Shown: positions 50,550 to 60,179 of the stretch, piece by piece
Position numbering within the stretch: position 1 is the first letter of the stretch
Layout: each line of letters begins with the position of its first letter
NCBI GenBank assembly: GCA_934247935.1
Contig: CAKQKE010000003.1
Coordinates: forward strand, 1-64,000
Length of the DNA stretch: 64,000 bases
Reading direction: 5' to 3'
DNA from: an uncultured Clostridia bacterium
GTDB taxonomy: Bacteria > Bacillota > Clostridia > Christensenellales > Borkfalkiaceae
Program-made: the position numbers and the translations under genes
Notes under the pieces: generated by a model
Database searches by the model: none
Seen by the model: only the letters and a program-made list of their open reading frames with translations
What the model was told of the DNA's origin: nothing

Positions 50550-53500
50550 TTAAGATTGCATTTTAGCCACAATACCGCCGCGACTAAATTGATAAGATAC
50601 ACAGTTGTCTTTCCATAAAAGTCTGCCGTCCTGATCGTGTTGTACGGAGTTTTCGTACCCCTTATCGGTTTCGCCGGGAGTGTAAGAAAGCAACCACACG
50701 TATCCGTAAGGTCCGTCTTGAGGATTATCGAGATTGTTTGCAAAACCGAAATAAATTTCGTAATTAATCTCGTACCTGAATCCGTCGAAATCTTCTCCTC
50801 TGTCGGTAATGTTTACTCTGTACTCGAATCCCGTCACGTTGTTGTTGCTGTTGAGATAATAACTTCCGTCGAGGAAGAATGCGAGATACGTTCCGCCCCA
50901 ACCGTAACCTACGCCGTGATTGTAAACTTTCATTTCGATGTGAGTACCCTCTTGCCATCCTTTATCTCCGCCCAAAACGGTGTAATTGTCGACGTATTGC
51001 TTAAAGTTGACGTACAAGCCGTCGTCTGCGGCAAAACCCCTGTACTCGTATCTGTCGGGAGAGGAAGAATGTACGCAAATTTCACTGTCCCATGCGGGCC
51101 ACTCGACGCTGTCGAATACCGATTTCGTCACTTCATCGTTGCCGAGAGCCTTGTTGATTTTTTCAGTGATGAGTTTATATCCCGCCACCGTCGGGTGCAA
51201 TCCGTCGGTAAACCAAGCGGCGTTAACTTCGCCGTTTTCGTCGCAAAAAACGTTTTCAACGTCGATATACACAACATAATCGCTGTTGTTTTCGGCGAGA
51301 TCTTTATAAAGTTTGTTGAGTTCGATAATTTTTTGTTTTAAACCGTTCGTATTCGTGCTTACGCAGTGATTGACAGCAAAAAGCAATATCTTCGTATCGG
51401 GAAGCACCTCGTGTACGCCCGTGACGAATTTTTCTACGTTTGTAAAGGCGGTTTCAACGGACAAACCTCTGAAAAGGTCGTTACAGCCGATATAGTAAAT
51501 TAAAAGTTTGGGATTGTACGCTTTTACCGAAGGAACAAGTTTTACCCAATCGTCCGCGACCGAACCGGAAATACCCTCGTTGTACACGCTGCCGATGCCT
51601 TTTACGTCCCTAAGGTCGTTTTTATAATTAGACCAAAGTTCCATATAAGAGTGCCCTGCAATCAGCGTGTCGACTTCTCTGTTTTCAACTTCCGTCGATA
51701 CGGTAACGTTGCAAAGTTCTGCGCCGGGGGCATCAGCCATAAAGCCTATACTTTCGCCGCCGTCGTAGTCGCTGGTAAAGTAAAGAGTTTTGAAATAATA
51801 GCAATAATATTTTCCGTCTTTAATTTCAACTTTAATCGGGAACGATTGATTGGTAAAGAATGACGCCGTGAGATAATTTGTGCCGATGACGGTTTCCTGA
51901 CCGTTTTCAAATTTACTCAGTCCCACAAACCAATTAATTTTGCTTACGTATAAAGCGTAATAAGACGAAACGTTCGCTTCCTCTTTATAACCGAAAACTA
52001 TGCCGGCCCTCGAATCGGATATATTGATAAGCGAAGCGGAATAAGTACCTTCGTTTAAGGTAAACGAGTCGTTTATCGCAACGGTACCATACGCCCTCGA
52101 ATATAAAATTTTGTTATCTTTAAGTTGCACTTCGCCTTGTTTTGCCGTATGCGTATAAGCGGGTAAACTTGTGTCGGCATATGCGGGATTGTCACGATCG
52201 GCGATACCGTTTGCTCTGAAATTGTAAGAATTGCCGTCGTCTTTCCATAAATCTCTGTCACCGTCTTTTGTTATTTGAGTTGCGTTTTCATATCCGTCGT
52301 GCGTTTCGCCGGGAGTATAACTCATAAGTTGAACGTAAGCATACGGACCGTCTGGACTACCGACGTTGTTGGGAAATGAAATATAAATTTCATAACTTAT
52401 TTCATATCTGAATCCGTCGTAAGTTTCGCCTCTGTCGGTCACCGTGACCTGGTTGACTATTCTGTTTATATTGTTAGTGTTATTGACGTAATAACTACCG
52501 TCCATAAAGAACCCGAAATACGTTCCGCTCCAACCGTAACCGATTCCGTGATTGAATACTTCGGTTTCGACGTGAGTTATGTTTTTCCAGACGCCGCCGA
52601 CGTTTCCTCTTTTATAGGTGTCAACGTATTGCACGAAATTGATATAAAGACCGTCGCTTGCCGATTTGCCCCTGTAATTGTATCTTTCGGGCGCATCCGA
52701 CTGATAAGCGCAATCTTTCCAATCGGTCCATGCGGGGAAATCGTATTCGTCGGAGACGATGCCGTCATTTTCCAACTTGTAAAATTCTATCGGGTTTTGC
52801 GGATAATGTTTGTTCGCCCAAAGCCAATCCTGAGCCTCCTGCTGTCCTTCGCCGTTCATTCTGTCGCAAATATACGCGCTTTCGTTGGGCGTTTTTACCG
52901 CGTAAGCGAAAGTGAGCGATTGCGGTTTTTCGGTGAGCCCCAAAGTGGAATAAGGAATCATTACTTCGTACACGTACTCGTATTTATATCCGTATTTACT
53001 CGTCGAATCTATTTGCTTTACGGTTACTTTATTGAAAAGCGCGTCGTACACCGGCACGTAATCGCCATGGCCGCTTACGCCGATATCTATTTCATAACCG
53101 CCGTCAACGTCGACGCCTATGCGGTAATAACCGTTGTTGAATACCGTGCTTTTATAATCTTTTAAAGTGCCGATAAGTATTTCGATACCGTCGTTATTCC
53201 AGATATTGTCGCTGCCGGAAGACATAACCTTGTCTTTTATTTTAGCGATGAAATATACGCCGTCGTCTAAAATCGCGGCTTTTGTTTCAGCCCTGACTTC
53301 TTCGCCGAAATTATTTTCGTCAACTTCTTTAAGTTGCAAGGTCGCGCCTTGATAAGTCTGTTCGTCGAAATTACAATCGAGTTGCTTCTGAGGCTGAGTT
53401 TCAAGACCTACGTCTACAAAACCGTTTGCATCGACTTGCGCATAACCGGTGGGCAAACTGTGACTCATGCCCTTTACCGTAAACCAACTTCTCGAAGTGT

Positions 53501-54200
53501 CTTCTCTGTTGTTTACGTTGTTGAATGCAGGCATAACCGCAACCTTTTCCGGTGCTTCGGTAAGCCCTAAAGATTCCCAAGGCAAAAATGCCTCTGCCGA
53601 ATACCCGGTCGCACCGTCTGCGACGTTTATTTCGCCGTTTACTTTAGCCGCGGTAAGCACTTTGAAATGACCTTGAACCCACGGATAACCGCCCGTGAAC
53701 CTTCCGTACCAGGTTTGGTTTTTGCCCAAAGCGTTTATTCTCACCTGCACGCAGTCGGTGCGCACCTGAATGAGAGAATTGAGCGAGTCGAGCGTAATCG
53801 TGTCGGCGGGACGTGGGTCGATGTAATATTCTATCGAGTCGTTTTCAAAAAACTGCTTGTCGTCGGAATAATACACGCTCGTGTCGTCCGTTTGGGTGTA
53901 AAGATATAAACCGTTTACTCCTATTTTTACCCATGTCGTGACGGTAATGCCCGATTTTGTCTCGGTGAAAGACAAACTCTTGTCTCCGTACATATCTTCT
54001 TTGATTCCGTCAATCGCCATGCCTTCGTCCAAAGTTACGTCTGAATTGTCGCTGCCCGAGTCGCTGTCTTGCGAAGTGTCGGTACTCGTGTCGGTGTCGG
54101 TATTGCTTTCGCTATCGCCGCCGAACCCGCCGCACGCCGTCGCAAATGACAAAGTCAATATGCAAATAAGTGTCATTAATAATAGTAATATTTTTTTCAT
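50550..54200 (-). CDS. Large lipoprotein: CBM9-like carbohydrate-binding repeats plus SGNH/GDSL esterase
   Basis: 1,216 residues from ATG 54200 (GGAGGG 6 nt upstream). Lipoprotein signal with Cys24 in FATACGG, then a Thr/Ser/Asp-rich linker. Two CBM9/DOMON-like domains (about 55-280, 285-480) carry the typical FENDSIEYYID and WNNDGIEILI strands. A third beta domain (about 490-660) is duplicated at the C-terminus (about 1025-1215), with shared DRYEYRG and DGLYxNFxQYVD blocks. Between them lie a lectin-like beta domain (about 680-830) and an SGNH hydrolase (about 843-1010) with AGHSYMELW, GISGS, YYIGCNDL and DGLHP. Likely surface-bound deacetylase/esterase acting on decorated plant or host glycans. 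Confidence 0.82.
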   Translation of the reverse strand: MKKILLLLMTLICILTLSFATACGGFGGDSESNTDTDTSTDTSQDSDSGSDNSDVTLDEGMAIDGIKEDMYGDKSLSFTETKSGITVTTWVKIGVNGLYLYTQTDDTSVYYSDDKQFFENDSIEYYIDPRPADTITLDSLNSLIQVRTDCVQVRINALGKNQTWYGRFTGGYPWVQGHFKVLTAAKVNGEINVADGATGYSAEAFLPWESLGLTEAPEKVAVMPAFNNVNNREDTSRSWFTVKGMSHSLPTGYAQVDANGFVDVGLETQPQKQLDCNFDEQTYQGATLQLKEVDENNFGEEVRAETKAAILDDGVYFIAKIKDKVMSSGSDNIWNNDGIEILIGTLKDYKSTVFNNGYYRIGVDVDGGYEIDIGVSGHGDYVPVYDALFNKVTVKQIDSTSKYGYKYEYVYEVMIPYSTLGLTEKPQSLTFAYAVKTPNESAYICDRMNGEGQQEAQDWLWANKHYPQNPIEFYKLENDGIVSDEYDFPAWTDWKDCAYQSDAPERYNYRGKSASDGLYINFVQYVDTYKRGNVGGVWKNITHVETEVFNHGIGYGWSGTYFGFFMDGSYYVNNTNNINRIVNQVTVTDRGETYDGFRYEISYEIYISFPNNVGSPDGPYAYVQLMSYTPGETHDGYENATQITKDGDRDLWKDDGNSYNFRANGIADRDNPAYADTSLPAYTHTAKQGEVQLKDNKILYSRAYGTVAINDSFTLNEGTYSASLINISDSRAGIVFGYKEEANVSSYYALYVSKINWFVGLSKFENGQETVIGTNYLTASFFTNQSFPIKVEIKDGKYYCYYFKTLYFTSDYDGGESIGFMADAPGAELCNVTVSTEVENREVDTLIAGHSYMELWSNYKNDLRDVKGIGSVYNEGISGSVADDWVKLVPSVKAYNPKLLIYYIGCNDLFRGLSVETAFTNVEKFVTGVHEVLPDTKILLFAVNHCVSTNTNGLKQKIIELNKLYKDLAENNSDYVVYIDVENVFCDENGEVNAAWFTDGLHPTVAGYKLITEKINKALGNDEVTKSVFDSVEWPAWDSEICVHSSSPDRYEYRGFAADDGLYVNFKQYVDNYTVLGGDKGWQEGTHIEMKVYNHGVGYGWGGTYLAFFLDGSYYLNSNNNVTGFEYRVNITDRGEDFDGFRYEINYEIYFGFANNLDNPQDGPYGYVWLLSYTPGETDKGYENSVQHDQDGRLLWKDNCVSYQFSRGGIVAKMQS

Positions 54201-54660
54201 TTTTTCCCTCCTATATTTTATACGCAAATTTTACACGGCATCGAGTAACAACAAATATAAAACATTGACTTTTTTAATACTTAATTCGTTTTATACTCGT
54301 TTCGTCAAACTTATAAATTTTATAGTCGTTTTGCCCGAAAATATGTAAAAGTTGCGTCAATTATTTCTTTTTTAACGGTCTTGTTTTATTAAATGCGTTT
54401 TATCGTGCGTGTTTTTGTGCGTATTTTTGCGTAAATTTTTACACGCGTTTCATTTTGCGCCCCGCAAAACCGTCTCGATTATAAATATATTAAATCACGC
54501 AAAAATGCGTTTGAAAATAGTAACCTTCACTTAAACGATTGCAAAAATCACAATTTTTCTTGCCTTAATAATTGCCGACAGCCGCAATTTTATTTACTGC
54601 GTCAAGCCGCCGAAAATTACCTTTTCTTATTATAATAAACTGCCGATAATCACAATCTAC

Positions 54661-56196
54661 TTACTGAGCCAAATTACCTATAATCATTACTTCGCTAAGC
54701 GCAACTCCGCCGCTTGTGATAAGCGAAACTTCTTTTGCCGTCGTTTCGTCTTTAAACAGCACCGCCGCGCAACTTCCTACGATTTTTATTTCGTAATCGT
54801 ACTCGTCGATATAGCGATTTTTATCGCTGAATTTTATATTATAAGTCTTACTCCCTACCTTTACTGTAATCGTTTTTGCACTCGTAAAATAGTCTGCGCT
54901 GTCGTAAATCATGACGCCTTTACACGATACGTCTTGCGTAAAGTTGAATTTTACCGTACTTTTCGAGTTGAAAAGACGTTCTTTTTCTTCAACTAACGAA
55001 TAGTTGTAATTGATTATTCCGTCTTTAAGTTTTTCGTCTCCGGAAGCAACTGTAGAATAAGGGGTAAGATTGATATACTTACCGCTGCCCGACGGCAAAA
55101 GTTGAGGAGTAACAGACGGTCCGTTTACGACGGGATTGCCGTTTTCATCGAAAACCAATCTGTCGAAAGCAATTTTTCTTTGCGAGCCGCCGTTTGCCGT
55201 ATCGACGTGACAATGATAAGCCATAAACAGTTCTTTTTTATCGGGAGAAGGAAACACGCTGCAGTGACCCGTACCCGAAACCCACGTCCAATCGGCATTG
55301 ACTGCCAATATGGGATTGCTTTCGGGTTTCTCAAAGTTTTTAAGAGGATTGTCGCTTATCGCAACGCCCACAGAATAATTATTTTTTTGATAATAGTTTG
55401 CCGAATAGAAAAGCATATATTTGCCGCCGTGTTTAACCATAAAAGGTGCTTCGTTCCACTTGTTGACAGAATTAAGCCCTTCCCATTTTTGCGAAGGATA
55501 GACAAGCGGCTCGGCGGTCACGCTACCCTTTTCCACACTGACCATATCGCTTTGAAGTTTGCACCCGTAAATAGAAGAAACCTTGTCTTTCTGGTCTTGA
55601 GAAAAATATAAATACACGTCGCCGTTGTCATCGATAAACGGGCTTGGGTCAATTACCGCATAGCCGAAATCGAACGGACATTCTTCTTTTGTGTAAGTTT
55701 TGCCGCCGAATTCACCTTCTATTTCCTTAAAAGGTCCTTCGGGGCTATCAGAAACGGCGAGACCAATTCCCAAACGGTTTTTCAAAATATCGAACCCGGA
55801 ATAATACATGTAATATTTACCGCTTTTTTCAATGACTTCGGGAGCCCAAAGAGTGTTGACCGCCCAAGCCGTGCGCGCGGGAGTAAACACGTTGCCGATT
55901 AAAGTCCAGTCGGTGAGATTTTTCGACTTCCAACCTCTTATATAAGAACAATCCATGTCCGCTTCGGCGTTGGTCGCGTACATATAAAAGGTATCGCCGA
56001 CGGTAATAACACTTGGGTCGGCGGCTTTCACAGTGCCATCGTTGCGGTAAAACACCGTTTTGTCAATCCTGCAATCGCTTGTTGAATAATCGGTATAACT
56101 ATCGCTTTTATCTTCTTTGTCGGCACAAGCGAACATAACCGCTATCGACACGCAAGATAAAACCAAGCACAAAAGTTTTTTAAATATATTTTTCAT
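54661..56196 (-). CDS. Glycoside hydrolase family 43 lipoprotein (arabinofuranosidase/xylosidase type)
   Basis: 511 residues from ATG 56196 (GGAG 5 nt upstream; a GTG two codons earlier is inside the ribosome binding region). Lipobox MFAC, Cys24. Five-bladed propeller with the three catalytic acids: Asp60 in KAADPSV (base), Asp183 in VIDPSPF (pKa modulator), Glu249 in KWNEAPF (acid). The C-terminal 130 residues form an extra beta domain. GH43 removes alpha-L-arabinofuranose or beta-D-xylose; it would work on the outer surface before import by the adjacent ABC system. The gap 54201-54660 behind it shows nothing I can support. Confidence 0.92.
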   Translation of the reverse strand: MKNIFKKLLCLVLSCVSIAVMFACADKEDKSDSYTDYSTSDCRIDKTVFYRNDGTVKAADPSVITVGDTFYMYATNAEADMDCSYIRGWKSKNLTDWTLIGNVFTPARTAWAVNTLWAPEVIEKSGKYYMYYSGFDILKNRLGIGLAVSDSPEGPFKEIEGEFGGKTYTKEECPFDFGYAVIDPSPFIDDNGDVYLYFSQDQKDKVSSIYGCKLQSDMVSVEKGSVTAEPLVYPSQKWEGLNSVNKWNEAPFMVKHGGKYMLFYSANYYQKNNYSVGVAISDNPLKNFEKPESNPILAVNADWTWVSGTGHCSVFPSPDKKELFMAYHCHVDTANGGSQRKIAFDRLVFDENGNPVVNGPSVTPQLLPSGSGKYINLTPYSTVASGDEKLKDGIINYNYSLVEEKERLFNSKSTVKFNFTQDVSCKGVMIYDSADYFTSAKTITVKVGSKTYNIKFSDKNRYIDEYDYEIKIVGSCAAVLFKDETTAKEVSLITSGGVALSEVMIIGNLAQ

Positions 56197-56387
56197 AACC
56201 ACTCCGAATTTTTAATTTGATTTTTTGTTTGACTGTCGCCGCAAACTTTAAATAACCATTGTCTGATGACTGCCGAAAACTTTAAGCACCGCTCATTTCA
56301 CAGTCGTCGCACAACTTTAATCAATCACATGACCGAATTTGATTCTATTTAAACGACGAATTACCACATTTTTTAATTTTCTGTCGT

Positions 56388-56413
56388 TTTTACGCAATAC
56401 GTGTTATGTAAAA
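56388..56413. repeat. ATACGTAT palindrome, copy i
   Basis: TTTTACGCA-ATACGTGT-TATGTAAAA, between the permease stop and the GH43 start. Confidence 0.65.
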
Positions 56414-56465
56414 GCGTATTTTACTGTGCAAAATACGTCTGCTCGTTTATTTGAAATTTTTACTT

Positions 56466-57311
56466 CTAATCTTTTAGACCGGTCGATGCTATTCCTTGAA
56501 TGAGTTGCTTTTGCGCAACGAAATAAAGTATTAACATAGGTATCATTATAATGATACAGCAAGCCATGATTTTGGGAAAATTACTTTCTGCGCTGCCCGT
56601 CATCAATCTTAAAACAAGTTGTAAAGTATATTTACTTCTCGTATCTATATAAAGCATAGGACCGAAATAATCGTTGTATCCCGCGATAAACCAAAGTACC
56701 ATTTGAGCGACGAGTGCGGGTGCGGAAAGAGGAATAATTATTCTTATAAACGTTCCGAATTTTCCCAGTCCGTCTATTTCGGCAGCCTCTGTCATCTCCT
56801 TGGGTATGCCGTAAAAATATTGTCTTAAAAAGAACATACAACTTACCGTACCGAAAGCGTTGGGTATCATCAAAGGTTTGTACGAATCGGTCCAGCCTAT
56901 CATGTCATAAATTACGTATGCGGGCGTCATTGTAATTACCCCCGGCAACATCATCGAAAATATCAACACGGCGAACATCACGCCCTTGCCTTTGAAATTA
57001 AGTTTTGCAAAAGCGTACGCCGACAACGCCGATGTGAACACTCCTGTTATCATTATCGGCACAACCACTATAAGGGTGTTTGTAAGTCCCGTCCAGACAG
57101 ACGGCGAATTTATCACTTGTTTATACGATTTTAAATCGATATAACCCCTGAAGAATCTGAAAGGCACTTTGGTCGAATCGGCATACGTCTGAAACGAAGT
57201 TGCCAGAATCACCAAAAACGGCAGAATAACAAGCAAGCATGCAATTACAAGCACGATATAAGCGACTATGTTTGCGGGCTGAACTTTTTTTGTCTGTTTA
57301 GTCTCAATCAT
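56466..57311 (-). CDS. ABC sugar transporter permease, MalG type
   Basis: 281 residues, six membrane helices. The EAA motif that docks the ATPase is EMTEAAEIDGLGKFGTFIRIIIPLSAPAL (about 176-204), typical of the inner subunit of CUT1 sugar importers. Its start overlaps the other permease's stop by 8 bp, so the two are coupled. With the solute-binding protein upstream it forms an oligosaccharide importer. No ATPase gene is adjacent, so a shared MsmK/UgpC-type ATPase is likely. Confidence 0.93.
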   Translation of the reverse strand: MIETKQTKKVQPANIVAYIVLVIACLLVILPFLVILATSFQTYADSTKVPFRFFRGYIDLKSYKQVINSPSVWTGLTNTLIVVVPIMITGVFTSALSAYAFAKLNFKGKGVMFAVLIFSMMLPGVITMTPAYVIYDMIGWTDSYKPLMIPNAFGTVSCMFFLRQYFYGIPKEMTEAAEIDGLGKFGTFIRIIIPLSAPALVAQMVLWFIAGYNDYFGPMLYIDTRSKYTLQLVLRLMTGSAESNFPKIMACCIIIMIPMLILYFVAQKQLIQGIASTGLKD

Positions 57312-58392
57312 AGTGCACCCACCTTTTACTCAATCCGAAATTGATTGCGGTAAATACCATTATTATAAGTCCGACAAGCCAACTCATCGCTGCGGCATAA
57401 CCCATGCCGTAAGTGCGCTTGTCGAGGTTAAATGCAATGTCCCACACCCTGAAAACCATAGTCAACGTGCTGTTTTCCGGTCCGCCGTTAGGGGTCATTA
57501 TCTGGAAGTTTGCAAAACTTTGAAGCGCGCCTATAAATCCCATTACGGCAAGATAAAATGTAGTCGGGGAAACAAGCGGGAAAGTTATCGTGAAAAACAC
57601 CTTTAAACTACTCGCCCCGTCGAGCATTGCCGCCTCGTAATAAGATTTGTTTATGGCAGACAGTGCCGCAGAATACAAAATCATATTAAAGCCGAGACCG
57701 CCCCACACGCTTGTCAGAATCATTACGGGCATTGCCGTGCGCACGTCGCCCAGCCAATTTATTCTCTCGGCATGGAAAAAATCCATTATCGTATTGAGTA
57801 TGCCGTAATTATATTCAAACACCCATTTCCACATTGTAGATATTGCCACAGCCGAGCAAATGTACGGCAAAAACAATATCATTCTGAAACCCTTTTTAAA
57901 TGCTATTTTTCTGTTTAAAAAAGACGCGAGAACAAGCGACAACGCAATGGATATAAATACCGTAAAAAATGCATACACGAAAGTGTTGCCCACCGATTTG
58001 AAAAATTTGTCGTCTTCGGTGAATATCCTTATATAGTTTTCAAACTTCACGGGTTGCATGTCCCTTAAATCGAAAGTCCTGAGTTTCCCGAACGAAAGTA
58101 TCAAAGAAATGACGAGCGGAATAAAACCGAACAATAAAAACCCTATTAAAGGAGACGAAGCGAAAAGTATCCCTTGCAAATTGTCTAAAATTTTTCTCTT
58201 GTTTTTTTGTTTTTTTATAATTAACTCATTGGATAAAGGTTCGCATCCCGAACTCACCTTTTCCGCAGGCGTTTTATCGGATTTGTCGCTCAATTCGACG
58301 GCTGAAATGTTTATGCCGTCGTTTTCGCCGACGCTTAAAAGATTTATACCGTCGTTTTCGTCGACGGTTTCCGATTTATCGCAAAGTTTCAT
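57304..58392 (-). CDS. ABC sugar transporter permease, MalF type, with N-terminal extension
   Basis: 362 residues from ATG 58392 (TGGAGGGG 4-5 nt upstream; a GTG at 58404 overlaps that site). Six-helix core begins near residue 75; EAA motif YYEAAMLDGASSLKVFFTITFPLVSP (about 254-280). The first 70 residues are an acidic, hydrophilic cytoplasmic extension with a small internal duplication (DENDGINLLSV / GENDGINISAV), unusual for this family. Belongs with the MalG-type permease and the solute-binding protein. Confidence 0.92.
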   Translation of the reverse strand: MKLCDKSETVDENDGINLLSVGENDGINISAVELSDKSDKTPAEKVSSGCEPLSNELIIKKQKNKRKILDNLQGILFASSPLIGFLLFGFIPLVISLILSFGKLRTFDLRDMQPVKFENYIRIFTEDDKFFKSVGNTFVYAFFTVFISIALSLVLASFLNRKIAFKKGFRMILFLPYICSAVAISTMWKWVFEYNYGILNTIMDFFHAERINWLGDVRTAMPVMILTSVWGGLGFNMILYSAALSAINKSYYEAAMLDGASSLKVFFTITFPLVSPTTFYLAVMGFIGALQSFANFQIMTPNGGPENSTLTMVFRVWDIAFNLDKRTYGMGYAAAMSWLVGLIIMVFTAINFGLSKRWVHYD

Positions 58393-58456
58393 TTTCCCCT
58401 CCACAATAGAGCAAAATCGCTATTTTTTGTGTTAAACATCGTTTTACGTTTTAAAA

Positions 58457-60049
58457 TCAGTTTTTGTAATAATTATCTATTATAGTTTGAGTTTTCGAGC
58501 CGTGCAACTGCTCCAATTTTTCCAGAGTCATACTGCCCATAAGCACTTTATTATTTAAATCGTCAGCCCACTCGTTTATCCATGCCTTGCTGGGAAGATA
58601 TCCCCAGTCTCCCGTCTTCTGATAATAAGCGGCATCGACGAATATTTGTGAATTTGCGGGTTTTTTGCCAGGCTGCAAGAAAGTGTCACTTTGAGAAAGT
58701 GCCATGGTGTTGGGAATGGTAAATCCTTCCTCGGCAAAAACCTCTTCTCCTCTTTGGCCCGCCATAAACTCGATAAATTTCCAAGCGGCGTCTTTTTTCT
58801 TGCTTTTTGAAGGTATAGCATATGCAAGCGAACCGCTGTGACCCGCCGCAACGCCGTCTTTATATTTAGGAAGCGGAGCAACGTCCCAATCAAACTCGGA
58901 TTTACCCGATATCGTCTTGCGGAAAATACCTACGGCATATCTCGTATCGATAAGCATTGCACATTGAGCGGAAGAGAAAAGTCCGTAGTTTGAGTTTGAC
59001 GCCGAAACGTCGGGCTTGGGCGAAACTTGATATTTCACGGATAAATCCACGAAATATTGCATTGCCTCACGCTCGGACGGAAGTTGATTGCATTTTTCTT
59101 TTTGCCCGTCCGTAAGATAAGATTTGTCGGTATAAGAAATTATTTCGCCACCCGTGTATTCGGTCGAATTTACCGTAAACGATTCACCCTCTTTCACTAT
59201 ATAATTCTTTTGGTCGTCGAAAAGCGTAAACTCGTATTTACCGCCCGTTGCGAGACTGTCGTCCTTTACCCATTCGAGGCAGTTTCCGCCGACCGACCAA
59301 CCGAAACAGAACCAATTTATCACGTACAAACCGTACTTTGTGATACTGTGGTCGTTTCTAACGGGTGCGGAAGTGTTTGAAGTGAGTTTTTGAGAAAGAG
59401 ATAAAAATTCTTCCCAAGTGGTTGCGATTTTATTGTTGAAATACCACTTGTCGTCTTTTAAAAAGTACGCGCTGTCGGTGCCGTAAGTCGAAAGCGACTG
59501 CTCTTTATCCATTGAAATACACTCTATGCCCACCGCTTTCATCGCGTCGATATTATAAAACACGACCGACGGGCTGTAGTCTCTCATTATTCCGTAAAGT
59601 TTACCGGTGCCGCCCCTTCTCGATTTTCTGTCGTAACGATAACGATTTACGCCGTCTTCCCACATCTCGTTTAAGTTGATTTCTGTGCTGTTTGCAGCAT
59701 ACGTATCGAGTTCGGCGATATATCCGTCGTCAATCCACGACTTAATTTCGCCGTCGCCGGCAATGATTACGTCGGGCACGTTTCTGCCCGCCAAAGCGTT
59801 GTTGATCTTCACTTCGTAATCTCCCGACGGAATAGGCGTATATTCAACGTAAATTTTACCTTTGTTTAAATTGTTGAACTCTTTTCTGAGTTGCTCGGTA
59901 AGTTCTTGCTCGGTTTCGTTTCCCCAACCGAAAAACTTTATTGTGACTGCGCCGCCGTTGTCTCCCCCGCCGCCACCGCAAGCGATTACGTTAAACACGG
60001 TAAATACAGTCAATAAAACAGCCAACGCCTTTTTTAATAACGATTTCAT
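58457..60049 (-). CDS. ABC transporter sugar-binding lipoprotein (family 1)
   Basis: 530 residues; ATG 60049 with GGAGAA upstream. Lipobox VIACGG, Cys24. Family 1 solute-binding fold: IKFFGWGNETEQELTEQLRKEFN start, GRNVPDVIIAGDGEI, and C-terminal GSLAYAIPSKSKKKDAAWKFIEFMAGQRG. Longer than the usual 410-450 residues, often seen for binders of larger oligosaccharides. First gene of the import operon, 65 bp before the MalF-type permease. The 130-bp gap before it holds no obvious consensus promoter. Confidence 0.94.
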   Translation of the reverse strand: MKSLLKKALAVLLTVFTVFNVIACGGGGGDNGGAVTIKFFGWGNETEQELTEQLRKEFNNLNKGKIYVEYTPIPSGDYEVKINNALAGRNVPDVIIAGDGEIKSWIDDGYIAELDTYAANSTEINLNEMWEDGVNRYRYDRKSRRGGTGKLYGIMRDYSPSVVFYNIDAMKAVGIECISMDKEQSLSTYGTDSAYFLKDDKWYFNNKIATTWEEFLSLSQKLTSNTSAPVRNDHSITKYGLYVINWFCFGWSVGGNCLEWVKDDSLATGGKYEFTLFDDQKNYIVKEGESFTVNSTEYTGGEIISYTDKSYLTDGQKEKCNQLPSEREAMQYFVDLSVKYQVSPKPDVSASNSNYGLFSSAQCAMLIDTRYAVGIFRKTISGKSEFDWDVAPLPKYKDGVAAGHSGSLAYAIPSKSKKKDAAWKFIEFMAGQRGEEVFAEEGFTIPNTMALSQSDTFLQPGKKPANSQIFVDAAYYQKTGDWGYLPSKAWINEWADDLNNKVLMGSMTLEKLEQLHGSKTQTIIDNYYKN

Positions 60050-60179
60050 ATTTTTCTCCTTTTATATTTTCGTTTTGTTTATTTGTTTTGTCGGGTCGCG
60101 CTTGATTTTCAACTTTCATCCGACTTTATCAAACTTTGCCCGACTTTACAAATTTACGATTATTTAACGGCAACTGCGA

